Positions 45,701 through 57,318 of a stretch of DNA of 64,000 bases are shown piece after piece. The notes under the pieces are model-generated. The model was given only the letters and a program-made list of their open reading frames with translations. It was not told the origin of the DNA and ran no database searches. The first letter of the stretch is position 1, and every line of letters begins with the position of its first letter. The DNA comes from Styela clava (taxonomy: Eukaryota; Chordata; Ascidiacea; Stolidobranchia; Styelidae). The stretch is taken from contig NC_135259.1 of assembly GCF_964204865.1 (NCBI RefSeq), positions 8,070,974 through 8,134,973 on the forward strand, read 5' to 3'. A program made the translations under genes and the position numbers.

Positions 45701-48700
45701 CTAATAAGATAACCGTAGAATAAATTAGATCAAAATAAAAACATGTTTCATAACCCATAAACATAATGGTTTTTACACGACAAATGCGTTCAACAATTTT
45801 TGAAATAATGTTGGAATATTGAAATTTTCTAACATTCCGATTTTTTTTAAAATTTAAAACACTTCAATAACAAGAGAAACACAGAAATACTGAAAGGTAT
45901 CCTAATGTATATATAAAAAGGTCCATTCATAGTAATATAGTAGGGTTACACGACAGATTCGAATTGGTAAATATTTGTTGACTATTTATCAAGTTCAGTC
46001 AGAGATAATTGTGAAACGGTTTCTTCTTTAGTAAAGATTAACTTCAGTCAGGTTTACGATACAGAACACAGTCGTTAAAAAAGAAATAGAGTAGGGACAA
46101 ATGGAATATCATTGCAAGTGATTGGAATGTTGAAGATGACATTTAGGATTCAAGTACAACGCTGTATTGTTGGAATGTTGTGGGATGTTACTCTCGCTAA
46201 TTTATCCTACGACACTGTAACAATTGGAAGGTGGAACGATGGAATAACGGCAGTGTATCTAAATTCTTCATATATTTTTGTGGGATTTATTCGAGACATA
46301 ATAAGTTCCTCCTCCTACTCTCATAATAAGTTTGTCAATGTCGTCATACCAATGAAAGAAAGCAAACTATTAGTTTTTCGATGAATTCAAAATGCAATGC
46401 AAGAAGGAACGAAAAATCGACGAGGATATGTAAAACAAAACACGTTGTATGACGGCACAAATCAACCAGTACATTTACAGACTTTAAGGTGCCCAGTACG
46501 TTCGATATATAGCGAATGTGTATTATCTTTGTTATATATATACATATTATATGTATACTCAAATATACCAATTTCAACGATGAGGTAGAAAAATCTTCGA
46601 GCAGTGCTTCTCAAGCATTTTAGGCCGCGCCCCCTTTTTAGAATTAATCAAGTCTCGCGTCCCATCTCAAAAATAACTAGCTAACAATAAGCTTAAAACT
46701 ACAGATAGTAAGGCGAAAGTATATATGTTTTATTCATAAAACACGTTGAAAGTAAATAGATGAAACGTAAATATTAAAATGAACAAAGCGTTTTGAAACG
46801 TCAAAAATAAGGTGGCCAAGTTCAAATCTAACAAATATTTTTATTTTTAACTTCATGCCTCCTCAAAAATTGTCTAGCATCCTATGCGGCGCGCCCCGCC
46901 GTTTGAGAACCACTAAGAAAGTGAATTTGGATAAATCAAGATTTGTTAAGTTATTTTTTGTTTCATGAAGTCAATAATTTATGTTACAGAAACGTTTTTG
47001 AAATATAAATATATAAATTTCATTTCTAGGGCAAAATCTTTCTCTCTAATTCTATGATGTAGGCGTCTTTTCATATATATTTTCAATATGTTTCGAATTG
47101 TATTTTATTCTGAATCGTCCATGGAATATTGGTTTTTGAGTATAAACTGTGATACAAAACATATATTATGTATTCGATTATTTGGATCCAAATAAATTCT
47201 GGAGTCTCTTATCAATAAAAATTTAAATATCCATGCACATCCTATACGGTAGTTTAGTTTTTAACATATTTATATGATGACTTATAACTGTGAATAGATT
47301 CGAATTCCTTCTTTCTAAACAATATTTGTGAATCCTATTTCTCGTGGACAAGTCTGCATGTAACAAACTTCCAATGGGATTTTTTTAGAAGAGTCACTGC
47401 AGATATAGGTCGTATTATCCCCTTATCTGTGAAATTATTTTCTCAATTTTCTATGGTGCTGGTTATCATTTGAACAAAAATCAGTAGGTCGTTAAAAACT
47501 AAACTAAAATGTAAACGGGACCAGTATCTACGTTAAATTACTGCCATATTTTAATATAAAACGTATCATCGAAATCAGAAAAGAGTTCGACCCCGAATCA
47601 AAAATTTCATGAGAAAATTTATCATGATCGTTTTGTCTTATCTCTGAAGTGACTCTCCAAATGTGTTTGAATTGATGACCATTCTACGATGTGGCAACAA
47701 GTCTTAAAGTTTGTACAGTCACATTGCTCTATATTTATGTGGCAATACTATACCTACGTCAAAAGTGTAAAAATAAAATTTGGAAGAAAAAAGCTTTGGG
47801 TTTTGGGTTTTAAAAAAAATTACCTATAATAAGACCCTACGAACTGTTTTATAAATGCTTGGATTTATCTCGCGGATTAATTTTCTGTTTTGATACATCC
47901 CAAGTGAATTAAGACATCTCGGATATAATACTGGTCAACTGCGATTTGAACTTGAAATCTCTAACATGCCATGCTAATATAGATATATGTGATGTAATTA
48001 TTGCACCCCATTCCATTGAGATTTGTTTTGTGTCATACTGTTGCCCATTGCTGTTTGAAGTCGTTGGTTCGGATACCTTGGTTAGCTGTTCTAAACATGC
48101 TTTCCAAGAAGTAATGCTGTATATTTATTGTCACCACGTTGCTATTGTTCATTTGCAATTTGATATTTTTATATGTGATATTTTGTTTGATTTTTTATTT
48201 TAATATGCAAAATAAATAAATGAAGGTTAGAAAGAGGTAAGATTGAAATACAAAAATAAGCAGTTTTTGGCAAATTGTAGTCTGTTTTCTGACTGCTGAT
48301 TATTCTATATTTGCATTTCTTGTATTCCTATTTCCTATATCGAATGCTGAAAATTTTGAAAGTCATTGATTTAGCAGTTTCAGATGAATGCATACTATAA
48401 CAGCAACATCAATTTGTCAAAGTTTTTCTCTGTGTCTACTAGCGAGAGAGAGAAAACTTCGGTACATTGCAACTTTACTAAAGTCCAAGAAGAAACCGAA
48501 ATATTATCTTATTAACAAAGTGGTATCAATAATAAACCATATAAAATTTAAAGAAGTTCGTGGTGAAGTAATTCCAAAAATATCAATTTTTAAAAATTAT
48601 TGTTAATCCTATAAATATCTGGGAAATTGTTGTTGCTGGTTATGTATATGCTTCTGTTACGACATAAACTTCTTTTCACCCACTCAACCGTTTCCTAATA

Positions 48701-49260
48701 TTCAAAAGCTTGAAATAGATCCTTTGAATAGGGTAATAGTTTTCGAATTCATTTACTGTCTGCGGTTTTTCAACCATTTCTTTATTTTGGGGAAAATTAG
48801 GTCATCAGATGAATTCTTCAATCATGCATTTCGGAGAACGATTGTTCAAGCGTCATATTGTTGTGATAAAATTTGTATATATATATATGTGCACCCTCAC
48901 TTGATCTTTTCCACGTTTGAAATTTCAGACTCAACGCAAATTTATTTCAGATCAGCTGTGTTCTTTGCACAAGTTCCTGGAATGGGGAGTTGAAAATAAT
49001 GATGTTATTAATTTGAAAGCATCTGTAAATTTCAGGTCGTTAGCGAAAAAAGGCAGAAAGAACGAAGGAACCTCAGCTAATCTTAGAAAGCAAAGTGTCC
49101 GTGCAAAATGTTTAATCGAGCAAGTTTTATTTATACAAATGACCCAAATTATATATGTATGTTTGTGTATTTTCACAGTAACAGGTCATCGCAACCACAA
49201 GATGATTCTCAAGGACGCCATTTAGCGGAAATTGAACAGGAAGAACAAAAAAATAAGTGA
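42767..49260 (+). CDS. Orphan cysteine-motif protein, copy 1 (130 aa)
   Basis: Four exons: 42767-42872, 43320-43464, 43777-43836 and 49179-49260; phases agree. The protein starts MGDIQPEVNSTTSDPS and contains CVRCEGNCKRAC (C-x2-C-x3-C-x3-C, residues about 66-77), GRPESARAAEQ, an acidic DSDSD block and a Gln/Glu-rich end (AEIEQEEQKNK). There is no signal peptide, membrane segment or known domain; the cysteines could bind zinc. A 3' UTR exon probably follows (acceptor TTTTTAG near 49640). Supported mainly by the duplicate at 51.1 kb, where every splice site and reading phase is conserved; 84 positions are identical in my hand alignment. Intron 3 (5.3 kb) has taken up several transposons. Function unknown. 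Confidence 0.75.
44623..45228. mobile_element. hAT-like element in intron 3 of orphan copy 1
   Basis: Ends CAGGGTGGTCCAAACC and GGACCACCCTG are inverted. The interior ends are rich in GGCCCGCGG and GTGGCCCG. The duplication is imperfect: left AAGTTAGT, right AGTTAGAT. Unit 2 of the segmental duplication has the uninterrupted site (GAAAAGTTAAACAGTATGAT near 52525), which confirms the insertion and its borders. It contains a nested element. Confidence 0.8.
44965..45131. mobile_element. Nested hAT MITE (167 bp)
   Basis: Begins CAGTAGTGGGATTCAGCCGG and ends GAATTCCACCACTC, with paired ACCGGTTCTATAGAACCG-type sequence inside. It is flanked by a perfect 8-bp duplication GCTATGTC (44957-44964 and 45132-45139). 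It inserted into the larger hAT element. Confidence 0.85.
46602..46914. mobile_element. Non-autonomous hAT element shared by both duplication units, copy in unit 1
   Basis: Left end CAGTGCTTCTCAAGC, followed by GGCCGCGCCCCCTTTTT; right end GCGGCGCGCCCCGCCG then TTTGAGAACCACT. About 313 bp. The same element sits at the matching position in unit 2 (54589), so it predates the duplication. Confidence 0.75.
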
Positions 49261-49350
49261 AAAATCAACGAAGGTTCGTGTGTGCAATAAAAATCTTATA
49301 ACTAACCCATGAAAGCGTTCGGAGTAGCCAGTGATTATATAACTAACGCT

Positions 49351-49577
49351 GGCGCTCCCGCAGTATGTAAACAAAAAAAAGCGGACATCTGAACATAGTA
49401 TGTGTACCAGGTCAGGATTATTTGATAATTTGATTCTAATTTTCCTTATTTAAGTTCTATTACGAGTCCGGGGACTAGCCAAGTGACTCCCGTAGTATTT
49501 GTAAAATTATAGCCTAACCCTAAACACATACTATGTTCCGGTGTCCGCCATCTTGGTTCACATACTACGGGAGTACC
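49351..49577. mobile_element. Palindromic hAT-like MITE, copy D (longer form)
   Basis: 227 bp from GGCGCTCCCGCAGTATG to CATACTACGGGAGTACC. The 8-bp duplication has one mismatch: CTAACGCT (49343-49350) and CTAGCGCT (49578-49585). The matching place in unit 2 (ACAACTAGCGCTATTG near 55764) is an empty site with a single CTAGCGCT. An extra internal block (TACGAGTCCGGGGACTAGCC) is shared with copy C. It sits in a probable 3' UTR intron of orphan copy 1. Confidence 0.87.
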
Positions 49578-51107
49578 CTAGCGCTAATCTGGTTAGATAT
49601 TGTCGTATTCATTTGGTATTGATGAATCATTTTCTTTTTAGTTGCTGATCAATGCGAAGACGAATCGAGAAACGACACGGACAAACAACAATAAAAATAG
49701 TATATTTTGTAAAACAAAAGGAATATATGTAGTAATAAAACAATAAAATGTTATTTATTGTAACTATGTAAGTGTAATATAACAAATTCTAACTACTTTC
49801 TACTACGTTCTGATAATTAAAATTATTTGGTATAATTTGATACAAAACTGTTTTCGCCATTCTTTGCATTATCAAGTACAGTTATTTCTGCTGCGTTGTG
49901 GTGTCATTTGTCATGGTGTTAACATAAGTTTTATGAATTTGACGAGGATATTCAATACTTGTTCATTACAATTAGAGGATGTGTCAAATTTTTGTGCGCA
50001 ACGTTTTTAAATTTAATGTATTCTTTATAGAACTTTGGGATACATACTAAAACATTTGCAAAGGTTGCTTCAGATTTAGACTATTTGATGCCCATACTGG
50101 TCTTGTTCTCAATAGTACATATTTATCACGAATTTGAGCAGTACTTACAATGATGGCAAGTCATGTAGTAATAACATTTAAATTTTGTAATTGTTCTTCT
50201 GTGTCTGCTTTGTAATTTTATATTTAAGTTCACAACAGTTCCCTGACCTCATTGCGTAAATGTTCCCGAGTCAGCTTCCTCCTAAAACCACTATCTGGGC
50301 CTGGTGAATCCCCCGAAAATTGTCAGGGAAAACATTCGAGTACAAAGAGCTCAATGGATAATATGAAGGAATTAATAACCATCTGTTTGGATTCTTATTG
50401 GATAAACTGAAAAATTACATGAGGGGTGTTTTTCTTGGTTCATAATATATAACTCCATCAAGCTTAATTTCCGGAAAAGCTCAAAATTGCATTCCGTAAC
50501 AGCGATGTAAGAATCTGTGAATAAAAAAACTCACAACAACTCCAAAAACCACACATTCAAAGTGCAACTCCAATTCTGCATCTGTCAGATTTTCATATTA
50601 TATATATATCTTGTTTATCCTAAATACGTGTACTACACTGCAACCATAACTATAAGTTTACAATTGTAACTTGTGGTCGAGTATGAGATTCTATTGAAGA
50701 GTTTCTTTGTCATTCAGTTCTGTGATGTTTTGTAACGACGTCATCTTTTCATTTTTATTATAAGACCCCATGTTGAATATTACAGTGTCTTTAAATCTAT
50801 TCAGAGAATGTTCTCAACCAACAGAAGTTGTAGATAAATCTGTCTATGTAGCTTTGAAATGATTATAATGAATTTTTGTTTTGATACATTTAGTTTTCAT
50901 TTTTGAAGTGCCTGTTTTCAATTTTGTTCATATTGTTCTGATTTCTATTATGAAAAGTATAATCGATCTTGAAAATATTATAATCGATTTTATTTTTGAC
51001 TTTTTAGCATTAATGCTATTTTAAATGTAAAAGTCAGTTGTGGTGGATTTCAACAAATTTATTCAAACTGATTTTCTTTGTACACCGCGTTCATAAAAAT
51101 TACGGTC

Positions 51108-54100
51108 ATGGGAGATATACAACCAGAAATAAATTCAACTATAACCGCCCCATCATCTGAGGAAGAAATATCAAATAAACTACTTATACAATGTGCGGAC
51201 CAGGAACCGAGTGAGTATCATACACTTTTTCCATATTAATAAATTGTTTTCATAGAATTCAAAAAAATACTTCATCATAAATTCATAATGCACAGAGAAA
51301 ATGTTCTGACTGAATCATCTACAATGTTTGATTTTCAGGAAAATAAGCTTGCCCGCTTACTATATATTTACTTCCAAACCAATAATTGAATAAGAAAATA
51401 TATTTAAAAATTAAACATTTTGAAGTTTAATAATTACTGAGTCCCTAGAAATAGCAAAACAGGTTTGAGTACATATGTAGACGAATATGTGGAGATCGCT
51501 TTAATTCAAAAAGCGGTGCATATTCGTATACAGATAAACATTTTTACTCCATTCGATCCTGTGTCTAAGTTTTCTCAATTTTTCAAGGATGTCTATCTTT
51601 TGAAAGCAATGATTTCCTAATTTACTCAATAATACTTGACAAGTAGACTAAATTCTGTTGATAATGTCCAATCATCAAAATCACTTATATTTACCAGCTG
51701 AAAATAATAGCCGAAAACCGACTCCTGATGTCGTTCCTGGTTCTTTGATTAGTGAACAAAATCAAATAGCAAGTAATTTATGCGTTCACTGTAAAAGCCC
51801 TTGCCAAAAAATATGCACTGCAGCCGGCCGCCCAGAATGTGCCAGGTATTTTCAAAATTTTTTATATTTGATTAGATTTAAAAAAAGTGTTGCGCTGTAT
51901 AGTAGCTTTCGTAGATTTTGCTGAAATATACCGGCACTTGTTTCGACCAACTTGAATATTTTACATAAGTTTATGTAATGGCTATCAAACATTGCGTAAA
52001 TCGTTTTTTAAATCTTATGGGCCATTTGGACTAAGCCCTATTCTTCAATTGTTAACACTATCTAGGAGTACTATGTAGTTGAATCTAGACAAATTTGATG
52101 TCCTCTGTGAATATATCAAATGAAAATATTATATACCTATAGGATATTTTGCAGTTGGAATAAAGTAGATTTCGATAAAACCTAATTTTATTTTTTCCAA
52201 CATTTTAATATTATGCTACTATACATTTCAACTGAAAAACAGAGCCGCTGAACAAGTCGCCAATAAAGATTCAGACTCCGATCTGACTGAAGAATATGTA
52301 ACGTATGTTTATAATTTTTGTAAAACACCAAAACAAAATGATCAGTATACGTACTGCTGTTATATATGGATATTCCACTTCTAAGTCACTCTGCTTATTC
52401 AGTATATTCTTTAGTTTTCTTGTTAGGCTACATGCGAATCTGATGTCTACAGAGTTTATGACATGGGATGTTTTCCAGTAAATCCCCACGAATATCTATT
52501 TCCATAGACGAGCCCGAGATTAGTTGAAAAGTTAAACAGTATGATAACTATATTATAGTTGTGTGGTACATGCTTGTAACATGAAACAACAACATACAAT
52601 ACTAAAATGTACAGACACAAAGATCCCATGTCTCACCGCAGTATCATAGCCTAAGCGACACTGGAATGCGCTATCTTATCCTTCAAAATGATCAGATAAA
52701 AATTGCAAATCAAGTTCCACCTCGGTAGCTATTCACGGGTAAGCCTGTAATACACCACCTAAGAATTGAGCCTCGACTTCGTCAGAAAGAGGACCGAATG
52801 GCATGGCCACGTGGTGTCGCAATATCTCACAAAACATCGCCTGCCATAACAATCAACGAAAATTTGACGAAATTAAAATAACAGTAATTTAGCAGCTTTG
52901 AACCATTTTAGGCACCAAAAATTCAAAACCGATTAGTATATTAGTTTCCGAAAAAGAAGATTTTTCCCGTCGACGAATGCCACCCCAACAAAAATAATTT
53001 CAGTTAACCATCCATTTCGTGTCCAATAAGATAACAGTAAAATTAATCAAATCAAAATAAAAACATGTTTCATAATTTATAAACATGATATTTTTTACAC
53101 GACATATGGGTTTTAATTTTTTTTTTAAATATTGGTTATTGATCATAATGAAAGTACTAAAGGGTATGTCACGTATATTGAAAGGTACATACAGAGTAAT
53201 ATACTTCGATATTTAAAGAGATTGGATACAAGATGTGTTATCAAAATTTAGTGTCACGACACATTCGAATGGGTAAATTTTTGTTGACTTTTTATCAAGT
53301 ACAGTCAGCAATAATAGTTAAACGTTTTTTTTTCCCTAAAGATTAACTTCAGTCAGGTTTACGATACAAAACACAGTCGATAAAAAAGAAATAGAGTAGG
53401 GACAAATGTAATATCATTGCAAGTGATTAGAATGTTGAGATGGTATATTGGGATTCGAGTACAACGCCGTATTGTTGGAATTTCGCGTGATGTCACTCTC
53501 AGTAATTCATCATATAGCATTGTAACAATTGGAAGTTAGAACAATATAGAATACCCGCAGTGCATGTACATTCTTTATATCTTTGTGAGTTTATTTAAGA
53601 CACTGTCCTCCCATAATAAGTTTGTTAAGGTCGTCATACCTATGTAGAAAAGCAAACTTTTAATTTTTCGGTGAATTTAAAATGCAATGCAAGAAGCGAC
53701 TGCACACAGCAAGCATATACAAAGCAAAACGCGTTGTATGACGGCACAAATCAGCCAGCACATTTACCTTAAGGTGCTCCGTACGTACGATATATAGCGA
53801 ATGTGTATTGTCTTTGTTATTTATATATACCGTATTTCCCGGCAAACAAATCGCTTTTCTAAACCCAAATTTTCGGCCTGATTCTGGGGGCTGTCTTATT
53901 GGGCGAGTAGGATCATTTTTATTTTTTTGGGGTGGCCTTATTATTCAATTCCGAACATAAAATATCTTCCGCGATAGCATTCATGTGAATATCATTTTGA
54001 AGTTGCCGCATTTGTGTGATTTGCCGCATCACGAGTGAAAGGCTATTACCGGTACACGTGGGAATGCCAATTTGTGAAAATTGTCAATTGTTTTTGTCAG

Positions 54101-55681
54101 TGTGATAGCCGTAAACATCTTTAAGTCAGCATTTATTCTCGCCAGATCACAAATTTCCCTCAACATATGTTTTGTGCCACTATAGGACACGATAATTACT
54201 TTATTGTTATGAAACAGCCATAGCACTTGTGAGAAACGGATTATTACATAATCATGTGTGACAAGATGCTAAGATAAACAAAGAAGTGAATACGTGGCCC
54301 AGATTTTCTTGATCGAAAAGCGGCATTATAAAAGACTAAAAAACGGAAAAAACCATTTAAGTTTCATTTTAGCATATACGCAACGCATACCTGGACCGCT
54401 CAGAAGCCGTTGCGTGATAATTTGAGATTCCGATTTCACTGCCCGTCTTATTGGGAGGTTATATGCAAAAACCCATTTTTTCAGGCTTAAAAACGGGCCT
54501 CGCCTTATTTACCGGATAGATTTATTCGCCGGGAAATACATATATTCAAATTCATCAATTTTAACGATGAGGTAGAAAATTCTTAGAGCAGTGGTTCTTG
54601 AACATTTCAAGCCGCGCCCCCTTTTTAGCATTGATCAAGTTTCGCGCCTCACCTCAAAAGTAACTATCTAGCAATAAGCTAGAGATACCAGATAGTAAGG
54701 CGGAAGTATGTTTTATTTAAAAAACACGTTGAAAATACGTGGATGGAACGTAAATAATAAAATAAACAAGAGGTTTTGAAACGTAAATATCAAAAATACG
54801 GCAGCCAAGATTAAATCCAACAAATATTTTTATTTTTAATTAACTTCACGCCCCTCGAAAATTGTCCTGTCAATATTTGTACATCTCCCTCGCGCATGGA
54901 CACGTCTGTATGTAACAAGCCATATTTCAATATAAAACGTATCATAAAAATCAGTAAACAGTTCCTTCCCGAGTCAAACATTTCATGAAAAAACTGATCA
55001 TGATCGTTTCGTCTTATCTCTGAAGTGACTCTCTAAAGGTATTTCAATTGATGACCCTACGACGGTGTGCAACAAGTCTTGAAGTTTGTATAGTCACATT
55101 TGCTCTATGTTTATGTGCTGGCATATACTTGACCTACGTTTGATAGAAAATTTGGATGAGAAAAGTTCTGGGTAAATGACTCACTTGTCTACGAAGATTT
55201 ATTTTGTCTCAACCTGTTGCACATTGTTGTTTGGGGTCGTTGGTTCGGATGCCTTGGTAAGCCGTTCTTTTTTTTAATATGCAAAGTAAATAAATAATGA
55301 CGAAAAATAAGTACGGTTGTAATATAAAAATAAGCAGTTTTTGGTAAATTTCGGTCTATATTCTGACCGCTGATTATTATATTTTTTGCAGTTTTCGTAT
55401 TCACATTATACTGCAAATGTAAACAAAAAAATTTGCATTATATATAATATGCAATATTTCCATTTTGAGCGGCTGAAAAATTTGAAAACTATTGGAAAAC
55501 AAACTTCCTATTTGAAATGTTTAAGCACACAAGTTTGATTTACACAAATGGCCCACACTAAATGAAATATATGTATGTTTGTTTAAATTTTCACAGTAAC
55601 CAATCATCACAACCAGAAGACAATTCTCCAGCACGTCGTTTAACAGAAATTGAACAGGAAGAACAAGCAACTAGTGGATAA
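51108..55681 (+). CDS. Orphan cysteine-motif protein, copy 2 (131 aa)
   Basis: Four exons: 51108-51210, 51698-51845, 52243-52302 and 55597-55681; phases agree. Starts MGDIQPEINST; the cysteine motif is CVHCKSPCQKIC, with all four cysteines in the same spacing as copy 1. GRPECARAAEQV, DSDSD and EIEQEEQ are kept. It gains a cysteine (PEC) and loses one Glu near residue 29. Changes from copy 1 cluster in the N-terminal third and around the cysteines. Both copies keep intact frames and splice sites, which argues that both are genes rather than gene and pseudogene. Function unknown. Confidence 0.75.
53830..54539. mobile_element. DNA transposon with CCGTATTTCCCGGC ends (about 710 bp)
   Basis: Left end CCGTATTTCCCGGCAAACAA, right end TTATTCGCCGGGAAATAC. 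The ends are inverted and flanked by TATA. GTCTTATTGGG and GCCTTATT-type blocks recur inside. Unit 1 of the duplication has the uninterrupted TATATATATACATATTA sequence (near 46535), so the insertion followed the duplication. No transposase frame. I do not assign a superfamily. Confidence 0.75.
54589..54874. mobile_element. Non-autonomous hAT element, copy in unit 2, right end deleted
   Basis: Left end CAGTGGTTCTTGAAC, then GCCGCGCCCCCTTTTT, colinear with the element at 46602. The right end is missing because of a deletion that also removed flanking DNA. Confidence 0.7.
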
Positions 55682-55905
55682 TCGACGAAGGTTGTTTGAT
55701 TACGTGTGCTATAAAAAATTATATCTAACCCATGGAAGCATTCGGAGTATTCATGGATTATACAACTAGCGCTATTGTCGTATTCATTCATTATCGGTGA
55801 ATCATTTTCTTTTCAGTTGCTGATCAATCGGAAGCAGAATCGGGAAACCACAGCACGGACAATCAATAAAAATAAAATATTTTGTAAAACAAAAGGGACC
55901 TTAAT

Positions 55906-57318
55906 TTTAATGCATTATAGCAAAAATTCCACATAAATTTATTTTGTTAGTATTTTTTTTTTATTAATTAATTTTTTTATTAATTTTTATTAATTAATTA
56001 ATTTATTAATCTAAAGCACATGTCCGTTGTATGCCGTTTACGTGACGGACGTGCCTATACCGTTAATTGTGATTAACAAAGAAATAAGAATTGCGGGTTA
56101 GTCATAATTGAAGACTCCTGTAGCGACTGTTTATTGGCGGAAATTATGTGGCCCGCACCAACCAAAATTTTGTATATTTTACCTAATAGTACATATAGTT
56201 CGTCGACCACTGATATAAGATCACGAATCTTATAAGCACGCGAAACACCTTTAGTGCTTTTATGAGTCTAATTTTGCTCAAATATTCATAACCAAATGAA
56301 TACATTTTTTTATCAAATGATGGAATGAAATAATACTCTATTTCTCTATATTATGGTCACGAGGAAGTTTCAATCATTGACTTGAAGGCAAGTTTAATTT
56401 TCTTACGACAAGCTCGCAGGCCTGTCATTGCACAAGTTGGTTTTCTTATTTACATAACATTAATTTTATATATTGTTGGATAATAAACATGTTTAATGTT
56501 TGTACATTTGGTAAATTTTTGTTTTATTGAATGGGGGCTGGGAAAAATGTATTGAATGATTGGATATATTATCTGAAACTGCGGCGATTTCGCTCTCTAA
56601 TTGTTTGCGGGGCGCTTACACGATTGATTCCATTAGGACGTATGACCTAAAACTGCAAAGTTTGGTGACGATTATTGGTTACTAAACCATATACGCAATA
56701 TCACTTTCAGTCCAGACACCTTATGTCACGTTTAAAAAACGTCTAACAAAAAAACGAGAATTTCGGTCGGAGACCGAAGACTTATCGATCGAAACTGCGG
56801 TTTGGTTTCGGTTCATGACCTTATAGTGACACCGCGTGTCCCATCACTAATTAATTAATAACTCGCTAATTATACGACATAATTCATCCAAATTCAATAG
56901 GCTTCTGGTCCGAGATATGAGGAATGCACATGCAAAATTTTGGAGCAGATTCAACCTCGCCTTCGTGAGATATCGCGTTCATCTAACAGACAAACAAACA
57001 GACATATAGACAGACAGACAAATACATATCAACATACTTACCGATCTTAAGATCGATAAGTAAAAAGTCAATGAATGAACTTTTTATATAGGATATAGAA
57101 TATATCATTAAATTATTATTAAATAAACATTTGCTAACCATTTCAATGTCATCTGTATATTTATTATCCAACATTTGAAAGCAAAAAAGATAATCAGGTA
57201 ATTTGTGGTAATCATTAATATAACAATATACTATAATATAACCAGACATAGAAACCTAAACTTCATGAATTTTGTAAATACAATTTAATGACTTATTGCA
57301 AAACGGCATTGAAATTAT
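55906..57318. other. Intergenic interval with low-complexity DNA and repeat remains
   Basis: 55945-56010 is TTAATTAAT low-complexity sequence. 56120-56212 ends GTCGACCACTG with GTGGCCCGCACC upstream, a hAT right-end remnant without a left end. No gene is seen. Confidence 0.4.
56700..57060. repeat. Interspersed repeat with ACAGACA-type tail
   Basis: A non-coding body (CGAGATATGAGGAATGCAC, GAGATATCGCGTTCATC) runs into an irregular ACAGACAAACAAACAGACA microsatellite (about 56977-57025) and then the palindrome CGATCTTAAGATCG (57042-57055). Body plus short-period tail is the form of many SINE-like or Helitron-like repeats. Only one copy is present here, so the call rests on form. Confidence 0.4.

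Larger units (their letters stand above)
41418..49740 (+). repeat. Tandem segmental duplication, unit 1 (about 8.3 kb)
   Basis: From ACGTTCTGATA onwards, the sequence aligns in order with the unit starting at 49803. Shared blocks include TTTGATACAAAACTGTT, the CCTGGTGAATCCCCCGAAA block (41931 and 50300), all four gene exons, the intron hAT at 46.6 kb and the 3' end TTTTGTAAAACAAAAGG. It is longer than unit 2 because it carries two later insertions and lacks two deletions. It contains orphan gene copy 1. Confidence 0.9.
49803..55905 (+). repeat. Tandem segmental duplication, unit 2 (about 6.1 kb)
   Basis: Direct tandem copy of the preceding unit, in the same orientation and order. Differences: it lacks the hAT at 44.6 kb and MITE D; it has an extra 710-bp element at 53830; it has a deletion running from inside the 54.6-kb hAT into the flank (resuming at TGGACACGTCTG, 54898) and another in the region matching 48.3-49.1 kb. 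Confidence 0.9.

Noticed and set aside
48724..49225. Extra exons of orphan copy 1 suggested by open frames at 48.7-49.2 kb
   Set aside because: The region is absent from unit 2. Joining exon 3 to the 49179 exon keeps the frame in both copies, while the upstream acceptors I tried lead to stops or unsupported sequence.
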